A stretch of DNA of 64,000 nt from Paragonimus skrjabini miyazakii (lineage: Eukaryota; Platyhelminthes; Trematoda; Plagiorchiida; Troglotrematidae), in assembly GCA_014338405.1 (NCBI GenBank), contig JTDE01021409.1:1-64000 (forward strand). The letters run 5' to 3'. The translations under genes and the position numbers were made by a program. The notes beneath the pieces are model-generated. The model was not told the DNA's origin and made no database searches. It saw only the letters and a list, made by a program, of their open reading frames with translations. This document shows, piece after piece, positions 24,054 to 35,757 of this stretch (position 1 is the first letter of the stretch; each line of letters begins with the position of its first letter).

Positions 24054-25329
24054 GTGAGTGAATGGAGGTCTGTGTTTCGTAGTTCACCTGGGCCAGATAA
24101 CCATAATAGATTCCAGTGAAATCCCTGTCTCCCGCAGTCAACGATTACGCATATTCCAATGGTAATATGTGAATTATGAACAGAAATAACTTTGAGAACT
24201 TTAGTCGAATGGAAGTGGAAAATATTGCGTTATCGGCTTTGATGCAATCACCATGAATACCACGAAGTAACAGTTGCGGAGCCAATTCTTGCACATGGAT
24301 GGGCTTTATTGTAGTCATTGTGAAAATAAAATATGATCTTGAAAATGGAACCGTACACAACTTGCATCGTAAACCGAACAGAGTAGGTGATGGGCGGATA
24401 GGGCTGCCTTCATCAGGAGATGAGGGAAATTGCTTCTTGTAATTACATACGTCATTATATATATCATTATATATGTTTCCTGCAAGAACCAAATACTTCC
24501 TGTAATGATAGGATATATATACTGCCGTCCCTAGGTTCAACGGATTCTCCGTCTTCTTGCTGAAGATTTGTACTGAATGTGTTAGTAAATTGCTTGTTCG
24601 ATTTCACAGGTTCAAACATAGTCGCAGTAGTCATGGTATCAAACAATCATACATACGTGACCAACATCGTCTGCGGGTAGGATGCGTGAAGTAACAACCT
24701 AGGGATTTTTGCTCAGTAAGGTTTTGGATGCAAGCCTGGTTCGTACTCATCTATACAGTCCGGTTCAGGACTATGTTGTTCCACTAATCAAGACTTGTAT
24801 TAAAACAAAAAACATGGCAATTACGTTGTGGTAGCTCAGGCCCTGCCGACCAGAATTTTGGGATCTCTTCTTCTCCACCCTCTTGATGCACGCTAGTTAC
24901 ATAAGCTGATTGAACAAGACGTGACTTTGATATCCTGTGCTCGCTTAAATACGTTGACGTTTGGAATCGTGTCTGACAACCGGATGCCCTATAGGATCCC
25001 TAGACATTAGTAACAAAAGTGGTTCATCCATCACATATTTCCTTGTTAACGCATCGACGTCTTGCTGAAATAAAATAGTGTAAAAACCAACGCACTTTAA
25101 ATCAGCGGTTTGGTTTCCGGGTAAGTATTTCTAATCGACGAAAAGCAACGATGATCTTGTTCTGACCGCAAAAGAGGCTTGGCCTGAGAGGTTGTTCATT
25201 GCACGAATTCCACTACAAAATATGTTAAAACAAAACAACGAAAGCAAACACTATCTTGCATGGCTGACGTGTATCCGTATCTGCTGGTCAGCAGTGCATC
25301 GTCATTCGCCTTGGTGACACGTCACGCAT

Positions 25330-25690
25330 AGTGCATATACCCGTTTCTGATTGTTTCTGATCCCTCATTCTCCTGACGTTGATACCTGTAGCCGTCGTCT
25401 CTCCCTCTCACGCGGCTCATCACGCGACAAGCCTGAGACTAATTGACGCTCACTGTCCCAACCTATGCATGCATGCCCACACATCCATCGGCCTGAAAAC
25501 CCTCTTCCACATCGGAACGCACTCACGCACGCGCACGCGGTCACCACACTCAGCCAATTGGAACGCTCCAACTAGATGTGATTCAGTGCGGTCAATACAC
25601 AGGCCCGCATGACGCGGCTGGACCCGGATCGGAACAAAGAACACAATTGAACAGGGCTGGTCGCGATCAGGGCGCACGCCACTGGATTAG
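25330..25690. other. GC- and CpG-rich stretch of unknown nature
   Basis: Compositionally distinct from its neighbours, with an acgcactcacgcacgcgcac tract. Open frames on both strands follow from the low stop frequency in GC-rich DNA. It might be an old LTR or a repeat fragment; no coding domain was seen. Confidence 0.35.
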
Positions 25691-25722
25691 GCCTGTACAC
25701 CGATCCCACCAGTAAAGATCCA

Positions 25723-25853
25723 AACTATTTGATTCAACCTTCTCATTGACTATCGTTATTTGTTAGTGGGTAATCAGGCTATCACGGTTAAGGGTTCCAG
25801 TACACATTACGGTATCTCAACGATAGTCAATGAGAAGGTTAAATCAAATAGTT
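25723..25853. repeat. Hairpin with 35-bp arms
   Basis: The left arm 25723-25757 (aactatttgattcaacc start) is the reverse complement of 25819-25853 with a single mismatch. The spacer is 61 bases. It looks like a small MITE or a solo foldback; no terminal protein-coding element is present. Confidence 0.9.
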
Positions 25854-27983
25854 CCTATGTGTACGAGTCGTGACATACCAATCAAAACATCGGCATATGT
25901 TATACAACCGTCTTAATAACATAAGCTTCCATCTTGTCATCCAGCGTCAACAATGACGGTAAATCCGTGACCAGATGTCTTTCGGATCTGTGGAGCACAT
26001 TCGCAAGTTTTCTCAATGGGGAATCGCATGTGGGTCCTTAACGCCTTCCTCCGAACCAGGTTAACGTCCAGCCTAAGGTTTGCTGCTTTGGTCACGGAAT
26101 CCACGTCCTTCCGCTAAACGTCATGCCCTCTTTGAGCAACCAGTGCAGATGTGTTTGAAAATACTACATTGTTACTTCGAATCTTAGTTCTGAATATTTG
26201 ACGGATGAAGTTGCATGGGACGTTTAAAATGGACACTCCCGGCGTTGCTAAAACGGCGATTGTGAGTCTGACGATCTCGTAGATGTGTGTCATTTGCATC
26301 TGAACTAACCTGTCATAATGAGCGGGAAGAGAAAATGCCCGCATTCCAGCTGTTAATCCCGTATAATGTGCAGTTTCGCACGAGTAGTATAGCAAAAGTC
26401 GACCGTGCGGAAACTAAAGGGCAAGCCCCAACGCCAGGATAACCAGGAATTGAAGGTGATTTTTAGAAATGTGTATATACGCTGTGCTTGACGTGTCACC
26501 AAAGAGACTGGCGATGCAAGGCTGAGAAAGATGTGAGTAAATATCAACCGTTCAAAACAGTGTTTGCTTTCACGATTGTGTGTTTCCACGTATCTCGTGA
26601 TGAATGTCATAATAATCAACCTTCCAGGTCGCAGCATCATTGAACGACTTGTCTAGCACCACCCATGGATCCAGTCACACATTGCGTATCCCGAAATGAA
26701 CTCAAAGGAATAGGAGTGGATGGCTAGCGGTTGAAAATATTTCCAGGGTATCTGGCTCATGGTGGTGAATGCCTGACCCTTCCTAAACAAACCAAAAGAT
26801 ACGTCAGTGATAGAAAACATGTTAGGAAGATAGACAGTGATGTAGAACGTAAGACAAGAGGAATCAGATAGTATGACATCGGTTACGAACGAAGTTCGAT
26901 TGTTACAGTACCTGTAAGTACAGCTATTTGGTTTTGGATAAAGAAAACGAATTAATTTGGATTTTGCTGAATAACCGGTTAAAAATCGTCAGTTCAAATG
27001 ATTCTACAAAAGCGGAAGAATGGAAACAATAGCAGGGCCAACCTGATTCAGATTCACAGAAGGAGAGTAAGTGTTTCATCAAACTACCGGGGTAGTCCAC
27101 CCGTGTGAATGAGAGGATACTACTGTTGTATGACAGGCAGTTTCGTTGTGAGTAGTATACTCCTCACAAGTGGTATGTTACCCACAGGCAACATTCAGAA
27201 ACAAAAGGGCAAGCTGCGAACGTCAGGAAAACGGAGGACAAGAAGAGACTATCGAAATAGTGTGTACGCGCTACGGCAGAAGTTCCACCAAGGCGAATGA
27301 CAATGATGTATGTGAATGCATCTCTAACTTGCAACTACTAGTCCAACTTGCTCACACTCCCAAATACAAGCTGTCTAACTGTTCGTGGTTCACCGCCGGT
27401 GTGCTGTTGACTTACCTATCTTAGAAGGCAAAAATAGCGCTCATCACAACCCCACAAAATTCACCTATGTCGTTGTTTCGATGGTTTCCTCGCATACCAC
27501 GCCGCAGAATTTACAACCGCTGTCACTCACGAAACCTTCTGACACACTCCGGACTGTACTTCTCCAGGTTTGACTTAGGGCATCGTCTTCTCACAACTTG
27601 CAATAGGAAAAGCTTGTGAGATTAACATCCAGATCGAATAGCACAGATGGTTCATCGGTTAGAGAACTTAATTGAATCAAACATAAGTAGAGTACAGTTG
27701 CAAGTAAGAACAAAAAAATACGATAGTAGAATACTAATTAAAAAAAGCAAACGGGTTAGTTTTCCTGTTGAACATTCGCATAACAATAACCCTTTTTTCA
27801 GGGACGTCCAGATCAATCTATAAGAGCGCAGAAATTCCAAGATAATAATTTTAAACTGTTAAGCACTTGAACTCAGCAAACCATTGAAAAGTTGTTTCTA
27901 TCCCTGTACCCGTTTCAGTCCTACAGTAATTTTACTCCGCTATAGTACAGCATATTTTCTATTAATTTTACTTTTATGACCAG

Positions 27984-28174
27984 CGTGAATAAAACAAAAG
28001 ATTTACAAGTCTCGAACCGTGAACAGGATGAAACTAGCAAACAAGCAAAAACCGTTCCATCGAACCAACTGTTCCAATCGGTTACGAGTAAAGCCAAGTT
28101 GGACGCACAACAGACAAATCAAATGGATTCCACCTATCGTGTCTGGTATGAAGTGTTCATGGTTGTGGAGCCCG
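27984..28174 (+). CDS. CFAP47: CFAP47-like exon 5
   Basis: The acceptor AG is at 27982-27983 and the donor gtaagt at 28175; entry phase 2, exit phase 1. It encodes about 64 residues. The first two thirds form a polar, Gln/Lys/Ser-rich linker (VNKTKDLQVSNREQDETSKQ onwards). A return to domain sequence follows (YRVWYEVFMVVEP). Spliced to exon 6 this gives VVEP-G-PSLRNIEVTC, a natural start of the next ASH domain. A 90-base in-frame insert at 28276-28365 could be included between them. Confidence 0.8.
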
Positions 28175-28275
28175 GTAAGTCAAGCATTGGAGTGGTTTAT
28201 AAAGAAACTGGCTCTAGAATATATATATCAAAAATAAATTTGAAGTTGTATCCCTATTATAAAATTCGTTTCTAG

Positions 28276-28365
28276 TTGTACGGATGCTCAATGAAGTTCG
28301 CCACGGTTTGAATGCAAAAGTGGTGGGAACAACTTACACTAACCTGAAACAATACCTGCTGTATG
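28276..28365 (+). other. Candidate symmetric cassette exon, 90 bases
   Basis: The acceptor tcgtttctag ends at 28275 and the donor gtgcgt begins at 28366. Entry and exit are both phase 1 and the length is a multiple of three, so inclusion keeps the frame. It encodes VRMLNEVRHGLNAKVVGTTY, then TNLKQYLLY. Skipping it joins exon 5 to exon 6 as VVEPGPSLRN, which reads more like the family, so inclusion is doubtful. Confidence 0.4.
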
Positions 28366-28849
28366 GTGCGTTTTATAAAGGTTAATAAATTACGTTTGAA
28401 CTTCTTGATTTCGCGTTATTTTCAAAATACTCCCCCCAGTTCAAGCGTTTTTCATGTGTCTTGAATGAAACAGTTCCGTTCACTCTCCGAAAAATGGTAA
28501 ATTGGACCATCTCTACTGATGACCATCATGTTTAATCTTCGGTCATTACAGTGAGAATGTAACCAAGACCGAGACGTCTGTAGGTAGATCACCTGCATGA
28601 TGTACTTTAGAAACTGCCACCCCCCCCGTTAGAACATGACTGGTAGACGGTATACCATTACGATAGATCTTATCCAAGGACAGTTCGACATGCCACAAAC
28701 TTGCGCGTTGAGTGGTGGGAATCTTCAAACCGTTTCGTGAATTATATCCCCATTACATTCGTATGGCTTCTGAGTTTGCAGATGGTTTGGAGATTTAGTC
28801 AGTAAAATCATAAGTGATATGTCCCATCGATGTCAACTCGTTACCAGTG

Positions 28850-29610
28850 TACCGCTGTATGAGACAGTTGAGTTCTATGAGATTTTATCTCCAGTCAGAA
28901 TGTAAGCTTTCGCACTCCACTACGCCTCCTCAAGGATCTCATTTCCGCATGTGCAAAAAACATTCCGTTTGAATTCGAAGGTGTGAATTCCAGACACCCT
29001 TACGGTGTAACTGTGGTTGACCGTGTGAGTGCCGTATTGGTGGATGTACTTTTTGGAGTGCTTGATGGACATATTCATGAAAAGGCTTTTCGTATCACTC
29101 TAAGAACGTCACGTAGATGACATTCTAAATTCACCAGATAATGCTGTTTTAAATCATTTTATAATGATCTTAACTCCATTCACCCCCAATTCACTGTATC
29201 TTATGGGTTAGATGTCGACGTATATTTGCTATTCTTCGAAATTCTTGTCATCAGATGTCAGAACGGATCATTAGAACGATCTGCTTATCGTAGACCAAAA
29301 TGCAACGGCCAATATTTACAATTCTATAGTTTTGCACTGATTGCCTGTAGACGGAGATTAGTTGGGATATTATTTTACCACTCCATAAAGATATGCACAA
29401 CAGATCGAGTGGAGACTGAAGAAGAGCTTATTGGGAAAAGGTAAGTATTCACTTCAAGAATAAAGTACGAAAAGTAGCAAACTACAACGCGGAGAAAAGA
29501 ATGGATTTCTGCAAATCCAATTCAGAGGTCACCATCTGACTAATAACAAACTTAAGGGGGCATTGAAACGCACGAGCCTAACTGTTTGTTCTGTTAACCA
29601 CTAGAGGTTA
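28850..29610 (+). mobile_element. Penelope-like element A, 5' segment (RT)
   Basis: Frames joined across breaks give PLE reverse-transcriptase blocks: LLKDLISACAKNIPFEFEGV, then DVLFGVLDGHIHEKAFRITL, a decayed VDDI, then ICYSSKFL. At 29226-29444 an open piece has the hallmark YRRPKCNGQYLQFYSFALIA and KICTTDRVETEEEL. IQFRGHHLTNNKLKGALKRT follows near 29520-29590. Stops and frameshifts show it is dead. The element stops near 29610 and resumes near 31200. Confidence 0.75.
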
Positions 29611-29682
29611 TCCATCGCTGTGGTACAAAGTCAGCCAATTAATCTGTTTCTTCACCAGTATACGAAAAAAACATGCTGTGTA

Positions 29683-29777
29683 AAGCTAACATTTCGTTGA
29701 CTGTCATCAGTCGCAAACGTAAAAATCACAGGTTATATATGACAGACAAATAGAGATAGACAGAGAATGGGCAAGCA
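29683..29777 (-). repeat. PLE pseudo-LTR fragment, inverted copy
   Basis: Its reverse complement aligns to 31064-31157 over about 95 bases, with shared TGTCATATATAACCT, TTTTTACGTTTG and AACGAAATGTTA blocks. On the minus strand it carries CTGATGA and, nine bases on, GAAA. These resemble parts of a hammerhead core, but no stem II was found. Confidence 0.7.
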
Positions 29778-31063
29778 TCCAGGCATACAATCACATTAGA
29801 ACATGTGTCGGTGCGTCCTCAAACTATGTATTCGACTAACACTGAGTCCATGTTTACTAACGTTCTCCTTCGTGAGACAGTTGAAATTTATGTGATTTTG
29901 TTTCTAGTCAAAACTGTGATATAGGTATCCCACTTGAATATTTCAAGGATCTCCTCTTACTATGTACAGAAGACATCAGGTTTAATTTTGAAGACCATTC
30001 TTATAGACAACTAAACGGTGTGTCTGTGGGTAGTTAGTCGGTCTCACCATCAGCCGATATCTTCTTAGAAGTGACAGAACAGCAAATCCCGTATAAAATT
30101 GTCAAAGCCTTATAGTACAAACGATCTGTTGGTGACATTTTGATTTTTTTTCGTATACTGGTGGTTTTGATTTGTTTTTTAACCTTCTCATCTCTAGTCA
30201 TCTGAACCTATCCTTGTCCCGTGAAACCGAATCAAATGGCAGTTTAGCTTTTTTTAGATGTACTCATTACAACGATCAGTTCGTCGCAAAGCAACATAGA
30301 GAGAACGATATCTTCAGTTCTCCAGCTTTGCTCCGATAGCACATAAGCGGGGTTTGGTCAAGACCCTACTTTATAGGGTCAGGCGGATTTGCACCCCTGA
30401 TAGGCTGCATACGAAGCAATAGATGGTAAGAAAACGTTACTGGCAAACGGATATCCTGAGAAATTTACAGACATTCACAACGTGATGAACGAGCCAGTTC
30501 AAACAACCCGAAAGAAAGAAATATTTCTATTTCTACAATTCAAAGGAGATCCGGCAAACGACATCAGGTATAAATTAAAGTGTGCCTTAACACGTACGTA
30601 TGTGACTGCCCAATTACGCTTAGTTCAAACCACCAAATGACAAGTTGTACACAGTCGTTAGCGCAGTCTGTCTGACTATTCTGTCTCTCACGTTGTCTAC
30701 CAGTTCACTTGCAGCTGCAATGAAGTTTACGTAGGCAGAACAGACCGATAGCTATCTGAACGAGTGGCAGAATATAACGCGAAGTGCTTAACACAACCGT
30801 TGACACAACAGTCTTGCATCGCTAAATCCATTGCTCGAAACCTCATATCGTCGATCACTAGACACCACATGATAACAGATCATCAGTTGACTTAATTATA
30901 CCATTCAAAATATTGTTAGGCAATCAGAATCCGAAGCTACTGGATAGTAGTGAAGTTATATTGATCAGAATTCATCAGCCGGCACTATGTGAGCCAAAGT
31001 AGTGGAAGCAACCCATCGGGTTACCGTGGTGTTGGTGACATATAGTACGTGGTATGATTTTAT

Positions 31064-31157
31064 GCGTGCCCATACCCTGTCTGTCGCTCTTTGTTTGTCA
31101 TATATAACCTACAACTTTTACGTTTGTGACCGATAAGAGTAAACGAAATGTTAACAT
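31064..31157 (+). repeat. PLE pseudo-LTR fragment, direct copy
   Basis: Matches 29683-29777 in inverted orientation and closes element B. The CTGATGA motif has decayed here to CCGATAA. Confidence 0.7.
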
Positions 31158-31199
31158 ATGGCAATATATGATTTCCTTCTGCACTGATGAAGTTATTAA

Positions 31200-31690
31200 A
31201 GGGAGCCCAGTGTTTTAAGTTTGTCTCTCACTTAGTATGCCAAGTCAACTGAAGTGCCAATGACGTAAGCAGAACAGATCTGTAACTGTATGAACGTATG
31301 GCGGAGCATATTCATAAGGGGTATCAACTACATTATCACAAAACGACCCGTTGACTCTATCTCACTCAAAGAACCTGACTTCAAACGCATGTTAACAACC
31401 GGTCACCTAGTTGACCCGCCCAAATCGTTCAAGAATTTTTTAAGTGACCGTCAGCCGAAAAATGTTAACGATACTGCTAATCGGACAACACCCCCCGGTT
31501 TTGTGTGCATATAAGACGCTGACGCAGTCAACCTTTTTGCTATGAACCTGATTGCAGTATTAGCGCGCGAAAAGTAGAAACTATTTAGTTTGACTGTCAA
31601 TTTGCTGTTCTTATGTGCCGTTTGTATAAAAAGTTGCTGGTTTTCACGTTGGCGACTGATGACAGTTAATCGAAGTAGTAAAAATTCGTG
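31200..31690 (+). mobile_element. Penelope-like element A, 3' segment (GIY-YIG and pseudo-LTR)
   Basis: Resumes after B with the endonuclease region: FKFVSHLVCQ, then a decayed YVGRTD (VSRTDL) and YERMAEHIHKG. The open piece that follows has TGHLVDPPKSFKNFLSDRQP, as in PLE C-terminal ends. At about 31645-31672 it carries ACGTTGGCGACTGATGACAG followed by TTAATCGAAG, the same pseudo-LTR motif as in B. It ends just before the SINE at 31702. Confidence 0.65.
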
Positions 31691-31701
31691 TCATATGGCT
31701 C

Positions 31702-32022
31702 CTGTCGGGCAACCTGACCATTACTCACAAGCGAAAGTGGATGAGCGTTCTCCTATGATAATTCGGTCGTGTCTAATGTGAGGTCAATGGCGCAATGGTA
31801 AACACGGTTGCCTCATGAACAGAATGTCCGTGGTTCAAGTCCCGGCAGTGGCGATGATATGCACTACTGACGAGCTCTAATGAGAGCGAAACTCGAGTCT
31901 AGTGCTTCTTTTCGAAAGGGACCGACTGGAAAGTCTATGGGAATGCGACAGCTGCGATCAATTGTGGGTGATATTCAATCTATATGAAAATCAAAATCCC
32001 CCACTACTCATCATTAAATTAG
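31702..32022 (+). mobile_element. SINE, near full length
   Basis: The tRNA-type internal promoter is visible: A box TGGCGCAATGG at 31788-31798 and B box GGTTCAAGTCC at 31832-31842. A 3' body follows (TTTCGAAAGGGACCGACTGG, then GCGACAGCTGCGATCAATTG) and a tail ending in AAAATCAAAATCCCCCACTA. This is the best-preserved copy and a good reference for the family. Confidence 0.85.
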
Positions 32023-33065
32023 TCTTTGTTAACAGTGATTTAACTTGTCTTTGAACACGTAACCAATCATAATCAAGACAGTGTTGTTGGCAAAATCGCA
32101 CTTTTCAACGCAGTTTCCTTTAACTAATAACCGTGACTGTTGGTCGTGGTCCGCTCTATCATTCAACTTCAGCATTATCGGTATCACGGTAGCGTCAAGT
32201 GTGTTACTTCTTTGTGGTTCGTGGATGACACGATGTACCCACCAGCAACATGGTAATTGTTTGTCACTTTAGTTTGACTTGCCACGGCCTGTCTATAACT
32301 GACGACAGAAACGACCAGCGCATCATACCCGTGTCTGCGAGTGATTGAGTCCGGGATATCAGACGCAATTCGCGTGATTGAGTGAGGTTAAAAACCACGG
32401 TGAACTACTATGCATGGTCAAAATAGGCCTGAAACGACATTAAACGAAGTATGTCAATAGCCCTTTGAGGGTTAAATGCTGTGAACGAAGTAGCTTACCG
32501 CAAGCAGCTTCATGGCATATAAGATACCTGACGACGACAACTGCGCCGGACTGACGGTAAGTCAAATGAGAAACCTTATCCGGAAACGTGCATATCAGCC
32601 AGAACACCCGTTCGGACGACGAATGAAATCGTCAAGGCTATAATGAAGCGATCTTAGATTTCTGGATAGTTATCTGCAGACGACAGCCTGTAATAGGTAT
32701 CTGTCCTTCGTTCGAAAATGCACGCTCACAGCCAAACAGACGTATCTTGATTGCCATGATACAGTTGGGATGACAGCCGTCAAACAAGCAAGCCTCCTAT
32801 GACACGGGTATCAGGTAAATATAGTGTGATTGGTTCAAGTCTATCTCACATTCCCCAACCAGCTGCTCTATAAATTGCCATCTGGAAAATTGTTTGTAAT
32901 CTGAAACAAATTGGAGATGCATCCACAACTACTGGTCTCTGATTCCAGTGAATCCTAACATTACAGGGACCCATAAGTTCTTCCGGGCATATGAAATAAT
33001 CAGCAAAACAATCTTGTTTGTATTCTACCTTGTGAATTTTTTCCTAAACGAACTTTGAAAATACT

Positions 33066-33128
33066 ATCACATATATATTCACATATATATACACATATAT
33101 ATAAATATCGCATATATACTATCACATA
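33066..33128. repeat. AT-rich simple repeat
   Basis: Repeated CACATATATA units with variants, ending about 50 bases before exon 6. Confidence 0.8.
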
Positions 33129-33175
33129 TAGGTATGAAAACCATTTTTTTGTTTGTTGAATATTTCACCCCACAG

Positions 33176-33416
33176 GTCCGTCCTTGCGAAACATTGAGGT
33201 GACGTGTGCTTGTCTGTCTAGCAAGCTGCTTGAGATTCCGTTTAGTCTTCCAGAAGATTGTTTCCAATCGTTGAATCAGTTGGAGCTTGAGGTTGCAATT
33301 AGTGGGTCAAGTTTGAGCGGCGCTACCACGCACCTGGTGAGACGAGCCGACAACCCGGAAGAATCGACATACCGATTGGAATATCGGCCATCCGTAGTCG
33401 GAGAGAAAAAAGGCAG
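33176..33416 (+). CDS. CFAP47: CFAP47-like exon 6 (ASH-type domain)
   Basis: The acceptor tttcaccccacag ends at 33175 and the donor gtaggt starts at 33417; entry phase 1, exit phase 2. It encodes about 80 residues. PSLRNIEVTCACLSSKLLEI starts an Ig-like domain, followed by PFSLPEDCFQSLNQLELEVA, SGSSLSGA and a strand YRLEYRPSVVGEKKG. The last motif (Y.L.Y.P...G) is the standard ASH-domain turn before the final strands, which are in exon 7. Confidence 0.85.
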
Positions 33417-34186
33417 GTAGGTGCATCAACCAGTTAAAATGCAACCATCACAACAAACTGGCTGATGGCATGCACCAACACAACAATGCAGTTTTCTCTC
33501 CTGCAATGGTGTCTGGAGTTAGAACACTTGTCTTTCGAAAAGCTTATAAATCGTTCCGACAAGACTGGCAGACAATTATCTATGTTATATGTTTTTACCA
33601 GATAGATAAGCCTATCAGGGTATCGGTTGCGATTTCCATATTGAGCATAAAAATTTATAAAGGGTAAAAATGAGTCAGAAACCGCCATCCCCAGTCCCAG
33701 TCAGATTGTTTGACGTTGCGATCCGATAATGCTCTCATAATTCACTTTCACATTTTTACACGTTTCTAGCAATACTTTTTGGACTCAGCGCATTCACGTT
33801 TGACTTGGGCACTGATCCAAACTGGAGATGAGTCACTGGCGTAAAACTGATCCCCACTAATACATGGTTGTATGGCCTTCTGATATTATTTAGGTGCTTG
33901 GTTTTGCCGAAACTACTTACAACGTCTTGTAATTAGCAAGTCAGCATCTAAAATATCAATGATCGATCGCTGCTCGAGTCACAGCACAAACCACTTTAAG
34001 AATATGGCGATATTGATTGCAAAAACGTTAAAGATGAACAAATTTTTGCCATTAATTAAATGTAAACGAATTTGTTTGTGCAAGCTTTGGGCGTCGTTTG
34101 TGGAGCATAATATTCACTTGAAATTGGTCGGTTTATTTAGATTTAATCGTAATTGCTTAGTTTCCCCCCCCCCTCACTTATCCTAG
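33417..34186. other. Intron 6 (0.8 kb)
   Basis: No gene or repeat recognised. A C-rich run precedes the acceptor of exon 7. Confidence 0.6.
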
Positions 34187-34294
34187 TGTAACGTTCCATC
34201 ATCCAATGTGTGGAGAATTCTGGATCGGCCTTACTCTGAAGGCTACAGAGCCGGAAGAAGTCAAAGTTCCACTGATCGAATGCGAACTGGGCAA
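34187..34294 (+). CDS. CFAP47: CFAP47-like exon 7 (108 bases)
   Basis: The acceptor tcacttatcctag ends at 34186 and the donor gtaagt starts at 34295; entry and exit phase 2. It encodes VTFHHPMCGEFWIGLTLKAT, then EPEEVKVPLIECELG. The GEFW motif followed by L.A..P..V..P...CE.G is one of the most characteristic ASH-domain endings in CFAP47. The exon is too short to stand out by length. Confidence 0.88.
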
Positions 34295-35224
34295 GTAAGT
34301 GGAAAACCTGCTGTTTGTTCAAAAACGTTTTCCAACAAAACCACGACCATCATGTGACTATGTTTTTTTTAATAACTTACTTCGTACACTATTATTGTTT
34401 TGAAATAATGCACTACTCAAATGAAATTGAAAAACACCGAAATAATGACGTGTTATAAACTTTACTCATGCATTAGTTCATATAGGTTTTTGACTTCCGC
34501 TTACAAAATCACTGGAGTATGTTCATCATTCAGTTCTAGGAGCAGATGTGACACGTGAATAAGTGAACAAGGGTAAGTTAGCAATGAAATGAATTAGGCT
34601 GTCAGGTTGGCGACGTGAAGATGGATGTCAGATTTAAACAGTTAAAATGATTTGACACAACTTGGCCAGTCACAAGTCACAGCAGTGGTTTACTAGAACG
34701 AAAATTTCATCACGCGTTAATATATGATTTCCATATCTCTATTAATCGTATAGTATTCTGGACAGACCTGATTATAATGAAAACTGCTGTCTATACCAGT
34801 CGTCAACAAACTGATCGCTATTCAATGAATTATTCAGGATTAAGTATGTAGACAAAAGTCTTTAAAGGCCCATGGACATTTACCGTCAGTCAGCGAGTTC
34901 ACCCGAATTACTGTCTCGTTGATGTTTGCAGGAAGTTTGTGCGAAAACAAAAGGACAGAAAAATAACTTTATGATAAAATATTGATCAAGGCACAAATAA
35001 AGTGAACACAAGTCAGTATGCCGCTTGTTCCTACACGGTTAGATCACACGAACCTCTTTTGCCTCAGGTGACGAGGTTGCACTAACTAGGACCACAACAA
35101 ATCAAAACAGTCGCTCAATACCCCGAGATAAATATTTATAGCCACCCATTTTTCAACAATATTTTACTTAATATCTAGTCGAAAATAACCACTGTTCGTA
35201 TTAGGTGAACGGGAATTGTTAATT

Positions 35225-35374
35225 ACTAATGAGTAGTCGGGGATTTGGTTAATTTGAAGTTGAACATCACCCACAATTGATCGCAGCTGTTGCATTCCCA
35301 TAGACTTTCCAGTCGGCCGCTCTCGAGCAGCAGAGGCATTGGACTCGAGTTTCACTCTCATTAGAGCTCGTCAC
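35225..35374 (-). mobile_element. SINE, truncated, reverse orientation
   Basis: The reverse complement matches the 3' half of the family: GACTGGAAAGTCTATGGGAA, then CAGCTGCGATCAATTGTGGG and GATGTTCAAC. The promoter half is missing. Confidence 0.75.
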
Positions 35375-35431
35375 AGTTTAATGAGATCGGATATCTCGAC
35401 CTGTCTAGGAAGTCCTAATCGCGTGGTTATC

Positions 35432-35757
35432 GATTGGAGTTAACAGACAGTAACTGTGTCTCCATTTCCAGACGATCGGGCAACCTGATCATTACTCATA
35501 AGCGAAAGTGATTGAGCGTTCACATATGATAATTCGGTCGTGCCTAACGTGAGGTCAATGGCGCGGTGGCAAACACGGTTGCCTCGTGAACAGCGTGTCC
35601 GTAGTTCACGTTCCGGCAGTGGCGATGATATGCACTACTGACGAGCTCTAATGAGAGCGAAACGCGAGTCTAGTGCTTCTTTTCGAAAGGAGCCGACTGG
35701 ATAGCCTATGAGGATGCGGCAGCTGCGATCAATTGTGGGTGATGTTCAACTTGAAAT
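35432..35757 (+). mobile_element. SINE, near full length
   Basis: Starts at a GATTGGAGTTAACAG block shared with the copies at 39392 and (reverse) 13312. It contains TGGCGCGGTGG as A box and a degenerate B box (TAGTTCACGTTCC). The body ends GTGGGTGATGTTCAACTT. Confidence 0.8.

Larger units (their letters stand above)
21506..27983. other. Intron 4 (about 6.5 kb)
   Basis: Contains several coding-like segments with splice-like ends (21768-21877, 22986-23041, 23663-23837, 23943-24053), a TA microsatellite (23213-23236), a GC-rich stretch (25330-25690) and a 131-bp hairpin (25723-25853). None of these is confidently part of the gene. Confidence 0.6.
29611..31199 (+). mobile_element. Penelope-like element B, nested inside A
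   Basis: A second PLE copy, also on the + strand. It has RT text from about 29871 (ETVEIYVILFLVK, then a decayed active-site region). Then come FSSFAPIAHKRGLVKTLLYR, VRRICTPDRLHTKQ and FYNSKEIRQTTS. The GIY-YIG endonuclease region is VVYQFTCSCNEVYVGRTDR, then LSERVAEYNAK near 30700-30780. It is flanked by an inverted terminal repeat (29683-29777 minus, 31064-31157 plus), as expected of PLE pseudo-LTRs. Many stops and frameshifts. The outer limits are approximate. Confidence 0.75.
28175..33175. other. Intron 5 (about 5 kb, PLE cluster)
   Basis: Mostly Penelope-like element sequence (28850-31690) followed by a SINE (31702-32022) and an AT-rich satellite-like tract (33066-33128). The stretch 32030-33060 shows nothing recognisable. 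Confidence 0.65.

Noticed and set aside
24145..24540. 131-residue minus-strand frame
   Set aside because: No recognisable domain and no splice or promoter context. Could be repeat-derived.
29700..29720. CTGATGA and GAAA in the PLE pseudo-LTR as a complete hammerhead ribozyme
   Set aside because: The eight bases between the motifs do not form a stem II, and no stem I was found. Kept only as a motif resemblance.
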